From NCBI RefSeq assembly GCF_901000735.1, contig NC_081546.1, positions 873,001-937,000 on the forward strand: 64,000 nt of DNA. The letters are read 5' to 3'. Shown piece by piece: positions 11,226 to 24,900 of the stretch. Position 1 is the stretch's first letter; every line of letters starts with the position of its first letter. Under the pieces are notes generated by a model that worked only from the letters and a program-made list of their open reading frames with translations, searched no databases and had not been told where the DNA came from. The position numbers and the translations under genes were made by a program. Source of the stretch: Corylus avellana (taxonomy: Eukaryota > Streptophyta > Magnoliopsida > Fagales > Betulaceae).

Positions 11226-14200
11226 TCTTCTTTCTCTCTTTGATTTCAACTTTCCTTCTTCTTTGAGTTGAAAATCAAGTCCATTGGCTATAGGTTTTTT
11301 TTGTGCATTTTTTTTGCTTTATGTGATGTGTCCTTGCAATGATTTCATTGAAGTTAAACTCTAAAAGAAAAGGTTTCCTAATTATTTCTTCTTAATTTCT
11401 AAATTCAAACTTCCACCTTAAGTCATATTTATGTGTACTAAATATTTTAATCCTCAACATGATCTCATTACCATTCTTAGCATATTGCTCACATTTACTC
11501 TATATATACACTCCATGGTAAGTTTGTAACACAACTATACACACGTCAATATATATAACCATATTGGGCATTTATGACTATGAATTAATTAATGTAGATT
11601 TTTAAGGCTGAACCAATTCTAACTTTTTGTATTTCTCTCTTTCTTCTCTTCTTAAAATATGCTTCCTCTGCCTCCTATATTTTATTTTATTTTATATTTT
11701 AACACTCTTAAAATCAAAACAATCTCCCACGAACACGACTGATATTTGAACTATGAGGCAAATATGCCAAATAATGAGCTATCTAAAGGTTCCATTTGCT
11801 CTCAAAAGTTAGGAGGATTGGGACGAGGGTTTCTGTTTGACCAATTTCCCTGCCGTGAGCTGGAGACGAAAACTTTCATTCGCTTAACAAAATCCCTTTT
11901 TGCATAGGAAAAAAAAAAAAAAAAAGTTCCTTTTTGACTATTTCTTTTCAATGTCACATCCAGAGGAAGCAGCATAATATTAAGACAACTATACATGTAC
12001 GTATGTCTCTCAAAACGTACACTATGAGTCTATGATGATCTGATTCTACTAGGCTTTATTTTTTTCTTTGGCCCGAGGGGAGCAACTGCACCCATAATTC
12101 TTATGCTTAAGAGCATCGATATCTCTCCAACAACAGATTTTTTATTTTATTCTTTATTTTCTTTAAATATATTTTTTTAAGTGAGAGTGTGAAAGAGAGG
12201 AGAAGAAAGATAGTAAAAAAAAGAAAATGAGAGACAAAATTTATAGTTCGAGTGTCAACAGTGAATAGGTTAATCCGCTTATTTAAAGCATCTCCAAGAG
12301 AATAGTCAAATAGTTCATAATAGTCAAATTTGACTATTACGAGCTCTCTCCTCCTCTTTCTTTCATACAAAATAATACTTTAAAAAAAAAAAATATAGTA
12401 GAATAGAGAATTTATTGAAGTACCTATGAAAAACTGAATAGTTAAAGTAAAAATTTGTACTTTTTTAGTAACTATTTTTCCTACTTTTGCTAGAAATGCT
12501 CTCTGTTCATGCTAGATGAAAAAAAGTTAAATTGCATACTATGCTGGAGACAAAAAAACACCCATACTAGTTAGATTTTACTGTTATTAAAGATTTAGCT
12601 ATTCTTTTGAAGATGTTCCAATATTAGTTTGATTTAACTATAAAAAAATAAATAAATAAATAAATAAAAGTCATTTTAAGCAATTAGGTGATGAGTTTGA
12701 AAAGCGGATTCTTGCCAGATAAACGATCGGTTTACATCTAGTGGTGATGAAAAGTCAATTATGGGTGCCATAAAAAGGGCACATTTTTTGGGTGTTTCAG
12801 GGGCCGGGGTAAAAACAAAGCATTGAAAAAGTCCTTACAAATGTGTCAAGTCATTGTTTTTGTGTTCTACAGTACTGTAGGATGAGGATCTATACTGTCC
12901 ACCTAAATTGATGGACAGCTAGGCAAAGTTGAAGCAAACAGCCTTTAGCCTTCAACATGCTTGTGTATGATATAAATTCGGGAAGAAATACCCAAATTCT
13001 TTCATTTAAATATTTGGATTGAATTCCATTATATGTATAATGATATTGATATATTATGCTATGACTCAGAAATGCTCTAGTCATATATATTTTGCAATAT
13101 ATCTCAAAAAGACTAATCAAAATTATAATTGAAATTTCTTAGAATCATTTATATAACTCACCTAAATCAATCTACCCCAAACTCAAACTATCATCATCTT
13201 CTAGCTAGCTAGCGTGCTGGTGCTACTCATGCAATACCAGAAGAGTCTTATATATTAAATCACAAGATTATTCAAGGTTCAATTATAATCATGTTTACAA
13301 ATTTCAGAATATTATGGCGTTAATATAACCATAGCCATAGATGTGTTTTTCGCTAGCTGGCCGCCATCCTGTGGATAACTTGTGCATGCATGTTTTTTTT
13401 TTTTTTGTTGTTGTTGTGGAAAATACATGTTTTTAAATTACATGTAAATGGATGCATTTTTTTTTTAATAAAATCGTGATTTTATCAAATATTATTTACT
13501 TTTAAAAATCACTTTTTTTTTTTTTTTTTTGTTATGAACTGTCTTTTTAAATTAAAATACCTAATACCCTCCAGCAAATAAGTCAAAATAGGCAGTTCCT
13601 ATGCGTGGTTTGCCTTTTTTCTATATTTTACTAATTGTTTTTCTTTTGATAAATTGAACAAGAACCCTATCTAACACTTTCTTTTATCTGTCGATCGTCT
13701 GTGTTTGCCATACTTATGTACTCATATATATATTTCGTTGATTGAAATAAAAGAAAAATGCTAAAAGAAAAACATGAACGCAAAAGAAGAGAAAAAGGAG
13801 AAAGCATAAATGTAAACGGTTTAGTGAAAAACACAAACAAAAAAAAGTAAAGGAGCAGATGTTAAACCGACCAATGAAAGCATCTCCATGTAAAAACGAA
13901 ATTCAGGACGAAAACGACTCCTCATTTCATCAAAATCAACGCGAGTCCTTGGTCTATATCACGCGCTTCACCCCCTCTTTTGGAATGCTATCATTTTACA
14001 CCAGATTTTGTTTATCGGTCTTGTTCCAGCTAACCCTACGTTACATCTTTGTCACACACAATAGGCATCTCTCTCTCTCTCTCTCTTTCTCTCTGTGTGA
14101 ATGAATTATACATATGTACGGCTAGCTAGTGTGCAATAATTAATATTACACAAGTGTTTGGTGAAGTTTGAAGCATATGATAGGTGGTTCTGTGTCTTTT

Positions 14201-14506
14201 GTGAAACAGAGACGTGGGCTTTATGTTGCATGAGAGAGGGGTGTCGTTGAGAAGTGTGATTATATTACAAATATATTCATTCAGGTAACAAAGAGGGTTT
14301 TCATTACAAAAATAGTACGTAACCTACTCGATCACCTAGCTAGCTAGCTGGGCATGCAGTGGAGCTCTTATATGGAACCTATATACCTACGGCTGGAGGG
14401 CTACGGTGTAGCTCCATGGCTTTGCTGCTAGCTAATCCCATGCTTGCTGTATAATCAATCAAATCATTGTTTCCCACTTCAGCTTACACACCTTTGAGCG
14501 ATTTTA
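11226..14506. other. Gene-free sequence
   Basis: AT-rich with poly-A/T tracts (11909-11925, 13393-13407, 13513-13531) and a CT tract near 14068-14095. No gene, RNA or intact mobile element beyond the separately listed MITE-like piece was recognised. Confidence 0.45.
12287..12502. mobile_element. Possible MITE with AGCATCTCCA-type ends
   Basis: The left end AAGCATCTCCAAGAG and the right end CTAGAAATGCTCTC are imperfect inverted complements bracketing about 200 bp of AT-rich sequence. AGCATCTCCA-type termini recur in plant MITEs. Target duplications are not clear, so this is tentative. Confidence 0.35.
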
Positions 14507-14768
14507 GGTGGTGTTTGGCAAATGGGTTGGCCTAGACATTGTAGTTGATGTAGATTGATGTGAAAAAAAGTAAAAATGTTTGGTATAAAAAAAAATGAAA
14601 AAGTGAAAAAGTTTTGTTTTGTAGTAATTTTTTTATTTGAATAATAATAAAAAGTGAATAATTTGATATAAAAAGTGAAAAAGTTAAAATGTTTTGATGT
14701 TGATTTTTTTTGAGAAATAGTGATGAATAGTGTCTGGGCCAAAGCCAAAGCTTTTACCAAACAAAGCC
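14507..14768. mobile_element. MITE with GTTTGG-type terminal inverted repeats
   Basis: The left end GGTGGTGTTTGGCAAA and the right end TTTTACCAAACAAAGCC are inverted complements with a few mismatches, bracketing about 262 bp. The interior contains repeated GAAAAAGT motifs. The ends resemble PIF/Harbinger or hAT MITE termini; I could not define an exact target duplication. Confidence 0.55.
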
Positions 14769-15444
14769 TAATTAGTGAATTACTCAAAATCTCCTGCCTT
14801 TTTGGTGTAGTCACAGTACTGGCATCTTTTTATTTTGTTTTTAAATATTAATCTTATTATTTGAGAATCATATGCATGCTTTAAAGAAGCTTTGGGCATT
14901 ATATAAAATACAAAATGAAGAAGAAAGGTGAAGATGCTATTTCTCAGATCAAAATTCTTAAAGATAGTGATTCAATCTGTCTCAAAACCAATTTTTGCTT
15001 CTCATTCTTTTCTTTCACATAATTTTTCCCTACTGATGTATGCCAGAATAGCATACATATATCTTTTGGTGCCATGCGTATCTTTAAGATTTAGCCATTG
15101 ATAGTTTTTATGGTCTTTGGAGGTGATCCCTATATATACAGAACTTGATAGCCATTGATAGCAAATATCCACAACTTGGGAGGCTTGCATAGCTTCCCAA
15201 ATTATACATGCAAGTGTAACCACAAATTAGTTCTTAGCCATCTCTATAATACAACGCACAGTTATAATCACCGACAAGGTTTATAATATTCCTTAACAAG
15301 AGGTGCATTATTTTTATTTTTTAATGTACACTTTTTCTTACTCGTTTTTTTTTTTTTTTTTTTTTTTTTCAGCCACTTTTCTTCCATGGATCTTGGAAAG
15401 CCTGCTGCCATGGAATCACAAAGAATGCACACAAAGCTCACGTA
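14769..15444. other. Downstream region of the IST1-like gene
   Basis: This lies 3' of the minus-strand IST1-like gene, and the part nearest the stop (about 15360-15444) probably contains its 3' UTR. A long T tract sits at 15347-15369. No separate gene is seen. Confidence 0.4.
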
Positions 15445-18400
15445 TCACTGTGAAGACTTGCCTCCTTCCAGCTTCAAGGACCCAAACTTGACATGTACCA
15501 ACTCGGCAGCTGCACGGGCAGCAGCAGTTGCACGCTCTGCAGAGGCAATGGCAGCTCGAGCTTTCTCCAGGATCTCAGACGATTGTGGTCTTGTCTCCCT
15601 TTTGGCATCACTAACTGGTCCTGCATCATAACTTTTTATTGATGGTTCAATTTCATTAGTACCCAAAAATGGCGCATTGCTTGAAGCGCTAGGAGCTTGA
15701 CGGTGCTCAGATTCTTGTTTAGTATACGTAGGCATAATAGATTGTGCCCCATTAGAAGGAGAAGATTTAAAAGAGCCTTGTTTGTTGGGAGCTTTAGAGA
15801 GTCCGACTCCAGCACATGCTTGCTTTGATCCACCCTAAAGATCAAGAGGCCAGAATTAATTGTACTGTACAATAAATAACATCAAAAAGCTACAAATAGA
15901 TCACAAGAGAGTTGGTTGGTTTAAGAGAGGCCCCCTAATTGTCCAAGCAAGATGCTTATAACATATTTAAAGTTAGTTCACAATCATTTAATTCAAATGC
16001 ACGAAGCAATCCATATCTAAGTAAATAAATCCATGTTAAGTAATGAAAGGGTTATTATTGGTTAGAATGGCAACCAAGAAGTTCACAGTTTACGCGCATT
16101 CATGCGTCACACACGCACACACCCAGATTCTGTCAATAACAGGAAAAAAGAAACGTGAAACTACTTCATCTCAAAGTAATCAATAAGGTTTACGGAAGAA
16201 TGTATTACTAATTCATCTCATAGTAATTGAAGAGGGAGTTTTGCAGGGAGGGCCAAGCCAAGAGGAGTCATGGAGTTGGCTGTTCAAGCTTAAATTGAAA
16301 GTTAATAATTTGGAATCAAGATTGAGCTTAGTGCACTTATCTTGCGAACAATCTTGAACAAGGCTCAAAGCACCGAAGCTCAAATTGCTTGAATATTTTA
16401 ATTACTAACAAACCTAGCAACCCAAGTAATAATTTGCTCAAACATACTTAAAGACTCAGAGGGAAAGATAAGATTGAGCTTGGCTCATCTATTTCATTAA
16501 TTCCTTTAACAACTTCTTTCCTAACTGAATCAAGCCTAGTACCTTGGTTTGTCTGAGAGTCCTATTGCAGAAGTTTCTCCCTATAAATGTTCAATCTTAA
16601 TAATGTGCATGCTAACAACAGAAATCATTTTCCCTCAATAATGTGGATTAAACATATATTTACTTATGCCATAGCAAAAAATTTATGAAGAGAAACTCCG
16701 AATGCACATCTTTTATCACAGATAATGGAAAGTTCATTTGGAATGTCAAAGGAAGTTAAAAATCAGATCAACTGATATCATCCTTGATGGTGATAATTTT
16801 GGTTGACAATACCCTAAGCAAATGAGGATTTAGACAAGGCTCCATGATAAGAAGGGTTTCACGTAGCCAATGTATAAGGCTTTCTTGAATTAAACTGGGA
16901 AGAATATCTGAGCTAGACCTATAAATTTTATGGTAAGGGCACCTGTAAACAAGAGCCAACAGTTACAACCTTAGGGAGCAGGATCGAATTGGCACAGGAA
17001 ATGTCAAGGTATGTGGTATGTGGAATCGTGGGAATGAGGGAGACAAAATTCTAATTAATTGAGAGCCATTCAGAATTCCTATATAGATATCTATTTGAAA
17101 ATGCACCAAGTCTCGAACCTTGTATTAGATATCTTGAAATTTCACTTAAGTGTTATGGAAACATGGTAAAAAAAAACTATGCCAAATTAATTGGAGATTT
17201 TGGGGAACACATAATTGACAGTTCTCTATAAAGGAAGTACTGATTCAAGAAGCAAGTTCCCTAAAATTTCAAAGCCATTTCCGATAAAATCTTAGATGCA
17301 GGAAACACAGGAAGCAGGATCCACTGATATGCATGATCATTTCGACTTTATAGAAATTAAGTAGTTTTTCTGTAATGATCACAAAACTATGGCATCAAGA
17401 TGTCTTGTCATGAACCAATTACTAGCATCAACAGATAAATTTATGCCTAACCATATATGAAGAGAAACTGAAGCACAAATTGGTATAAGTACCAGCAGAT
17501 CTTCGTGTTTCTTACTGAATTCTGCTTCTGTGTTTGAAGAATTCCATTCCAGATTGTACTCTTGTGCAATGCCATTCAATACCTTGAGCTTTACCTCTGC
17601 AGCTGGAGCACTAACTGAAAGCTTTTCAATTATCTACAAAAATAACATAAAATATAAAAAAGGTATATCAATATATTCAAGTCACAAATGGCTCCTCCTG
17701 CAGAAATATCACACTTGCAAAATTTGCTAGCCACTAAACTGTACGATTGACACCAGAGTCAGGACGAAGTTCTGACACAGCCATGACAAATTCCTTGCCA
17801 TATTTTGTAGTAAATAAATTCTTGATCTGTAGCAAATCTGGCACATCTGAACATCTGGGAGCTGCAAATATTATGCTTGCGATAGCTTCTCGCAATTCTG
17901 ATGGACATTCCCTGCCATACAGAAAAAGGATGGTTACAAAATTGACTCACATAAAGAAATTGGTTAAGAAGTAAGTGTTACTGGTTTCACAGATATCAAT
18001 AAACCTCCTAGTTAAAGCAAACAAAAGTGATCAAATATCAAAGTCCCTTAATATTGGTTAAGCTAGAAGAACAAACTAGGCCTACCTAGGGTATTGATGA
18101 GGGAATAGAGCATTTCAGCAGGAAATATGCAATTATACCCCAGATTGTTTTAACAATCCAGAAAGCACTACAAAGGCATTTGTATGTGCCCATGTTTGCT
18201 TCCACCGATGGACAGCACAGAATTAGGATATTAAATTTGTCACATAAATTGATTCTCTTAGAAGCGGCAATGATTGATCTAAAATTGATTGCCCTATGTG
18301 GTGTTTTTAGAGGAAAGAAATGAGAGAAGCTTTGAACACCGCGAGAAAACGGTGGTGGAACTAAAATCTTTCTTCAAAACTCTTTAACTCTGGACAGCTC

Positions 18401-19982
18401 CTTTAGACTTTCTTAATGTGACTTTGGCATTCACAAATCTTAAAAAAAAATGTTTACCCCAGATTAATAGGTCAGAAGCTGCACAGACAGGAGATTGATG
18501 TTGAGGGTGTTTAATTGAACATAACAACAAAATATAGCTTATGTATTGATTATCATATGATAATCGATGCTTGTAAGAAAATTGATTGACTAGTTCATAA
18601 CAAATATATGTATGGAAGTTTAAATGCGTCAAATGTGAATCTCAAATGAACAAATGTGACCATAATCTAGTTTCATAGTATTCCAGACTCTTCAGAACTT
18701 CAACTCTATCATTTTATATCAAATAATTAGTCACCAAAATAGCAAGGGGCTTTTCAAGGTATTCTGAATGAAATGAAGAAATTCCCAAGATCATTGGTGA
18801 TCTTTAAAGATTTCTCTCAAGTATTTCATCATCTTGAAATCTGGCGCTACTCACGTTTGTAAAGTCCAATTAGGCAACCGTCTGTGGAAGAGTTTCATAT
18901 AACATAGTGCTCTAGTGCTTTGCCAATTTAAGTTACAAGAAAGGCCAAGTGTTTTTAATACTTCGTCTTGAAAAAATATATCATAGTGATTGATGGATTT
19001 ACCTCTGGCTTTCAATTATAGGAACACGTGCAAGAACAAATTCACAGAACAGCTCTAATATCTCATATGCAGCCCATATATTCTGTTCCCTTATAACATG
19101 CTCCACCTAACCAAATTAAAGAGCACAAATTAAATCTATAGCCAGTTTTATAAAGAACAAATTGCAATTAATCAGCAGCCATTAATCATGTGTTTGAAGT
19201 GGTACCCGAATTCGAGCTATCGCTTCCTGGCCAGCCTGCAAAAACTGGGCTATTTCCTTACGCATATGTTTGAGTTGCATATCCCTTTTGTTTTGCAGCA
19301 ATTTGATGCGTGAGATTGCCAAGCTCACGCATGTTTTGCTACAAAACCACCCTAACAACATTAGATATGTGCAGCCCATAAAAAATTTAAAAATAGAAAC
19401 AAAGAAAATAATTCAATTTATTCAATTGCAAAGCATAAAAGTCAACTATAATGGGAATTTCTAAAATCACACTTGGAAGGGGCAATGAAATCAATGAACT
19501 ATGGATCAAGACTTTTTTCTAGAAACAGCTCACCGTCCAGAAGCAACGAGTTCTCATAATTATTAGAAAAAAGGAAAAAGAAAAACTGTTCAAGTACTGC
19601 TAATTAAAACGTCTTTCTTATATATATTGCTAACTAAAACTCTTAGCTGAAAGAAACCCATATGCCAAAATCCATTAATGGATATTGGGTATCTCATAGA
19701 ACTGAAAATTGCAGCAAGATACAACCCTCACTAAGTCTACAATTTCGCATAACATAAACCTTAGGTGACAGAGTACAAGTTGGCCAACCTAGATTATAAA
19801 AGCATTAAGAAAGTAAACCACAATTAGCAAACAAATATACAGAGATCAATACATTTACCATAGTTGATAAAGAAAACTAAGAAATTGATAAAATGTGAGG
19901 ACTTGGAGATAAAGAAGAATACTATTACTAACCATTTTGTGCCAAAAACACCTCTGTTGAAGAGCTGGTTTAAGATTGACAT
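15445..19982 (-). CDS. IST1-like protein (ESCRT-III / VPS4 regulator)
   Basis: IST1 proteins act with ESCRT-III and the VPS4 ATPase in multivesicular-body sorting in the cytoplasm and on endosomes. Six coding exons on the minus strand, by consensus GT-AG junctions: 19933-19982, 19206-19338, 19003-19106, 17740-17911, 17493-17633 and 15445-15834. They join to 990 nt, or 329 aa. The start gives MSILNQLFNRGVFGTKC, the usual N-terminus of plant IST1-like proteins. The Ist1 domain covers about residues 10-175, with SLAISRIKLLQNKR, LQAGQEAIARIR, VEHVIREQNIWAAYE and ELRPDSGVNR visible. Residues 201-329 are a variable Ser/Pro-rich tail ending in an Ala-rich helix (ARAAIASAERATAAARAAAE). The largest intron (17912-19002) contains no gene. 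The domain assignment is firm; the exact subfamily member is not determined. Confidence 0.92.
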
Positions 19983-20299
19983 GGATGAATAAACGGCAAA
20001 GCTAAGCCTCCGCTAAATGAATAATCCAAGGCGGATCTTTCTCTTTCTCTTTCTCTATGATTGAATCGTAGGGAAGGGCAAGTCTGAAAGTGCTTTTTCT
20101 GGGTCTCTGTTTCTACAAGATCGATTGCGAGACGACCAACCAAAAATGGTCTCAAGGGTTAAGTGCTGTTTGGCTTAGCTTTTTTATTTCCTCAAAAGCA
20201 TTTTGGTGCTGGAGCAAGTTCTAGAAAAATAAGGCAACTAAGGACACAAAAAGTAATTCCTCCGAGTTAGAAGAAATTATTTCAATATGGTTAACAAAA
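19983..20299 (-). other. Likely 5' leader and promoter of the IST1-like gene
   Basis: The region just upstream of the minus-strand ATG has CT/GA-rich sequence (20036-20056) typical of a plant 5' leader. No clear TATA element is identified. Sequence near 20162-20180 (GTGCTGTTTGGCTTAGC) looks like the end of a GTTTGG-type MITE. Confidence 0.35.
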
Positions 20300-21080
20300 A
20301 AGTATATATATTCTCTTAAACTACCCTTATATGGTTAATGTCCTCTCTTAAGCTATCCAATGTATTTCTGGGATTATTTTTTTTGAGAGATGTGTTTGAA
20401 ATGTTTTATCTAATATAACTTCATTCGATTAAAAAAAAAAAAAAAAAAAAAAAAAAATTGTATCAATGTTTCTCCCTAAACTATCAAAGAATGTCAATAT
20501 CCTTTGACTCCCTCTCACAATGCCAGCAAAAAAGAAAAATAAAAATGATCCAAATAAATTTCAATTAAACAAAAATATATTTATAAATTTGAGAAAAATA
20601 ACCAAAACCAAAAAAAGAAAAAAAATTAAAAAAACCAAAAGGGATGACTGAACCACCCTAAACGGTCAGAGGGTGGTTAGGCACCCCTAAAAAGAGACAT
20701 TTTTTTTAACGAAAAAAAAAAATAGGGGATGGCTAAACCACCTTCAAATTGCCAAGGATGATTCATTTATCTGACTATCTCTAGATATGATAAGAGGAAT
20801 GGTTCAATTACCCCCTACTATGACAAATACGATGGCCAAACCACTCCCATTTGGCCAAGGAAGTGGCTCAACCACCCTCTTGGTTTTTCATTTTTTTTTA
20901 TTAAAAAAAAAAAATTATATATAATTTTAAGAATTTAAAAAAATTATATGAAGTGTATTTTTGATATTGGGGGACATTAACATTTTTTGTAGTTTAGGAA
21001 GAACATTAACACAATTGGTAATTTAGGATAATGTGTTATAGTTTGAGAGTGGTATATATACTTTTCCCTATGGTATATTA
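20300..21080. mobile_element. Large fold-back element with internal GGTGGTT-type repeats
   Basis: The left arm (GTATATATATTCTCTTAAAC near 20303) and right arm (TAGTTTGAGAGTGGTATATA near 21040) are inverted complements. Further pairing of segments such as TCCCTAAACTA against TAGTTTAGGA lies inside. The centre (about 20635-20885) holds several diverged copies of GGCTAAACCACCCT-like sequence on both strands. An A tract at about 20432-20457 interrupts the left arm. There is no coding capacity; this is probably a non-autonomous DNA element. Confidence 0.55.
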
Positions 21081-21399
21081 AGTTGATATCATTGAATATA
21101 TGATTTTTACATAATTTTAGTCACTTGTTCTAAGGACAAATGTCACATACTTGGTTAATCCTATTAAAACGATATGTTATAATCACATGCTTTAGAACAA
21201 ATCTTGGTTTATTAGGCTGGTCATGGAATTTTTTCAAACCCAATCAATTGTTACAAAATTTTCACATTCAAGGTTTAACAAGATCTCCTCTTTAACTACC
21301 ATCCTTTTTGCAATGTCCTCCAATGTTTAGATTTTTGCAGTGATACCCCAATCTACCCTTTTTCTAAATTTTTTATCTTATGAAAAGAACTTTGTCATT

Positions 21400-21860
21400 T
21401 TGAATGGCAGAATGGGGGAATTGCGCCACTATTGAGCTTATCTCTCTTCATGTCACTTTGATGCTGCTGGAGATTTAGGTGATGCTGAAATTGTCTTAGC
21501 CTTCTCCCTTTAGCTAAAACCAGTATTGAGCCATGTGGGCCTCAATCATGGGCGCAATTCTCTCTTTAGCTATTCCATTACGACGCAGATCTGCGTGCTG
21601 CACAGCCATGGGCACCGTCTTTGGAGCAGGCGGCGAAACAAAGGCTTTGACCCAAGATGATGAAAGAGAGAGGAGTGAGATTACCGAAAAAATGAGAACA
21701 TTTTGCCCAAAGGTAGACAGACAACTACTTGGCAAATTGTGTGTTTTAGATAGCCGAAACAACATAAGCTGTTGGACACGAATTTTATTTAGCTCATATT
21801 AGTTAAATTTAGACAATTTAAGAAAAGTTTTAGCTAAGCTGCTGGAGATGCTAACAGCAT
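21400..21860. repeat. Possible transposon piece with a captured coding-like fragment
   Basis: The sequence ends in GCTGCTGGAGATGCT (21838-21852), and a related CTGCTGGAGATTTAGGTGATG occurs near 21463-21483, suggesting related ends. Between them, 21533-21802 (+) and 21514-21765 (-) are both open and are richer in GC than their surroundings. I do not recognise either product. This could be a gene fragment captured by a transposon, or part of an old repeat beside the hydrolase gene. Confidence 0.3.
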
Positions 21861-21905
21861 ACATAAAAAGAAATAACAATGGTTGAACTTGTGCATGGGG
21901 CGAAA

Positions 21906-24900
21906 TCAAAGGGAGCTACACCGGGAATCAAGCCATGCAATAATATCATTAAGTACTTCAAATATCCTGTCATCGGGTTCCCCTTCCAGAATGCAGTGAT
22001 AACCATCTTCATAAAGTTTTAAGGTTTTGTCATTTGTAGAGGCCTTCTCATAAAGAAACTGGCTCACTAACGGATCTGTCACCTTATCTGCAGCTCCATG
22101 AAGAATCAGCAATGGAGATGAAACCTGCAACACCTCCATAGTTGTTTAAATGTTGTAGATATAGCATGTAATAACAATGGGATGATATATATCCTCTTCT
22201 AGATGATGACAAAGAAGAACACTAAAGGAAACTGACCCTCTCCACTTGCTTCTCAATTTCACTTGTCACCTTCAAAAGTTCCACAGCAGTTTTCAACCGC
22301 GTTTGACTGTTATAACAAATCACATTGTATACAGACTACAATACAAAAATGCAAAATTTAGTGTTCAAGAATCTTTGCAGGGAACAATAAATAAACTATT
22401 AGAATCTTGAAAAGCAGATAAGAAAACTAGTTACTAGAATGGTTTAAATTCACTGAAATGCTAGTTAATAAAATGTTGATGGTAATTGTGGAAGAAAGTC
22501 AGAGTTATGTATCAGGTATGGAGAATCATCAGCGTGCTACATGTCAAATATAACAACTTCATGTGCCAAAAAGAAAGAAGAAAAGAGAAATACATTGAAA
22601 TTCAGTGCTTCTTGTTTCTTTACTGAAAATTGATAAATATGTAGGATACTCCAGCGGCCCTAAATCTAGCTGATTATCTTCCATCTCAATTCCCCCCTCT
22701 TCATCCGGGCTTAAATGTTATTATAGTTAGCAATATCCTTTAGACTTGTATTTACCAGCATATAAAAGGTTCAATTCATCTATTGTTGCAGTGCTAACAT
22801 GTTCAGTGTCTTTCTGAGATCTGGCGCATAGGCCTGTATACTTCAGAATGTTCAACCAGTTGTTGGATCACAGTGAAGTACAACACAAAAGCCTGTTCAA
22901 ATTACATGCTATACAAGTGCATTCATATCCGAGAGTAAATAAAGGACAAACCATTTTCCTTTTCCTCAGTTCTCTGAAGGCTAGCTGAGACAGATCTTTT
23001 TTTGGGAAGAGCTTTGCTTTTGGCATGACTTTGGACATGAGGGTTAATACTTTCAGAACTGGAGCTGGAGGTTTCACGTCCTCTGAAATCTTAGCAGCAA
23101 CTTATGGTTAGCAAATTTTTCATCAGGTGAGAGTGACAGAGTATATTGGTCCAGATACAAGATTTGGAATGTAACTTCCTGAAAATCCCTATAAGTCAGG
23201 ATAAGCATGCAAACTAGTCCCCCTTCCCCTCTCTCAAAAAAAGAAAGAAAGAAAGAAAATGCACACATAAATCACTATATAATCATCATTCACTGTGAAT
23301 AATAAAGCACACATAACATGTCCCCCAGTCATGAGTAATGAAACGATGTTTGCTTATTGCATCAAATGTATTGTAATAGTTTGGATAACTGCCCAAGATA
23401 TACATACTCTCATATGTTAGTGTGGATGCAGACATGTGATGCTTAATCTTGTTTAGAATATGAATAATTTTCTGGATACTTCATCTTTCCAGATTCAGAA
23501 AACAAAATATAATTCTTCTATACAAATTTTAACAAAATGTCGCCAACATTTTTGTCTCTTTTTTTTTGAGGCGGGGGTTGGTGTGTGTGTGGTGGGTGGG
23601 GAGAGGATAGACATTGGATAAAACTGAAATGAGTTATTGTTTGAGGATTAACTATTTTAACACGGCCATGTTTAGTGTATGAACCAGTAAAGAAGAGGCA
23701 TTTCAGCCCATTGAGTAGAAAATCAATCTAACTGCATAAAATATCTCCATGTAGTCACAATGAGAAGACATTATGCATTGCAATTGGTAATCCACAGGGG
23801 GCAGCTCATCTTGGTATCACGTCTCTAAGGTTACTAAAACCACGTACACTAGGAGAAAAGGCAGTAAACTCAAACACTGTACAATTGTACCCTAACATGC
23901 AGAGGTAAGGAAACCTACATGAACTCAGTGCACCATTATACAAGTGAAATCGATACTACCACTGTCTACGGACTGACTCAAGAGTCCTAACTTGGTGGCT
24001 AGGATAGGGTCCTTTGAGACATGGCCTCTGCCTGTCTCTCCACACCGAAAACAGACAATTATGGTCCTTCTCCAAAGATAGCTCTCACCTGGCAGCCACT
24101 ACCTGAAAACCCGCAGGAATCATACTTGCAGACAGGCTATTATGGGCTTCTGCACATTCCTAATTGCTTATATGAATGAAGTTACTAGGCAATTACATAA
24201 ACTTCCCAAATTAAATTCTATGTTTTATTCTCCTTCTCATTCTTACTTCAGGCTAAGCTCCCTCTGAATCTCCATCTTATCTTCTCCATATCCCTTATTA
24301 TGCTAAAAGGTTATGAAACCCTAAAGAGGAACTTAAACAGTAGTTCACACAAGAATGAATAAGCCGCCTTAAATGTGCTTTTTTGGATCAACCAGGTTTG
24401 CATGAATTAATTAGGTACAAAATTCACAGACTAGTTTCCAGAATAAAGAATTTCTACATATTCAAATGAAATAAAGAAATTTAAACCAGGGAATGATACA
24501 GATCTTCAAAATTTCATAACTTCAAAATGCTCATAGATTGTCAAAAAGTTCAGAAATTAGTACCATGGATTTTCAGAACTATTGACCATGAACAGTAGGG
24601 AGTAGGGATGGGCTTACTTTACACATTGGCGCCACAAGGATGACTCCATCCCATCCATGTGGTTCCTTTAGATGAACTTTAAGAGCAACGGCCCCACCCA
24701 TGGACTGTCCGAATAAAAACCGGCGCAACCCTCTCAATTCAGGTCTTCCTTCCAATTGAAACATAAAACACAATCAGGAACACAGTTTTGTCAATTGAAT
24801 TCATCAAATCTAATAAGAATGCAATTTCACTGATGGTGATGCTGATTCTGAGAGGAGTTTAGAATGTCGCACCTTTGATTTTAGTATAATTTTCTATAAC

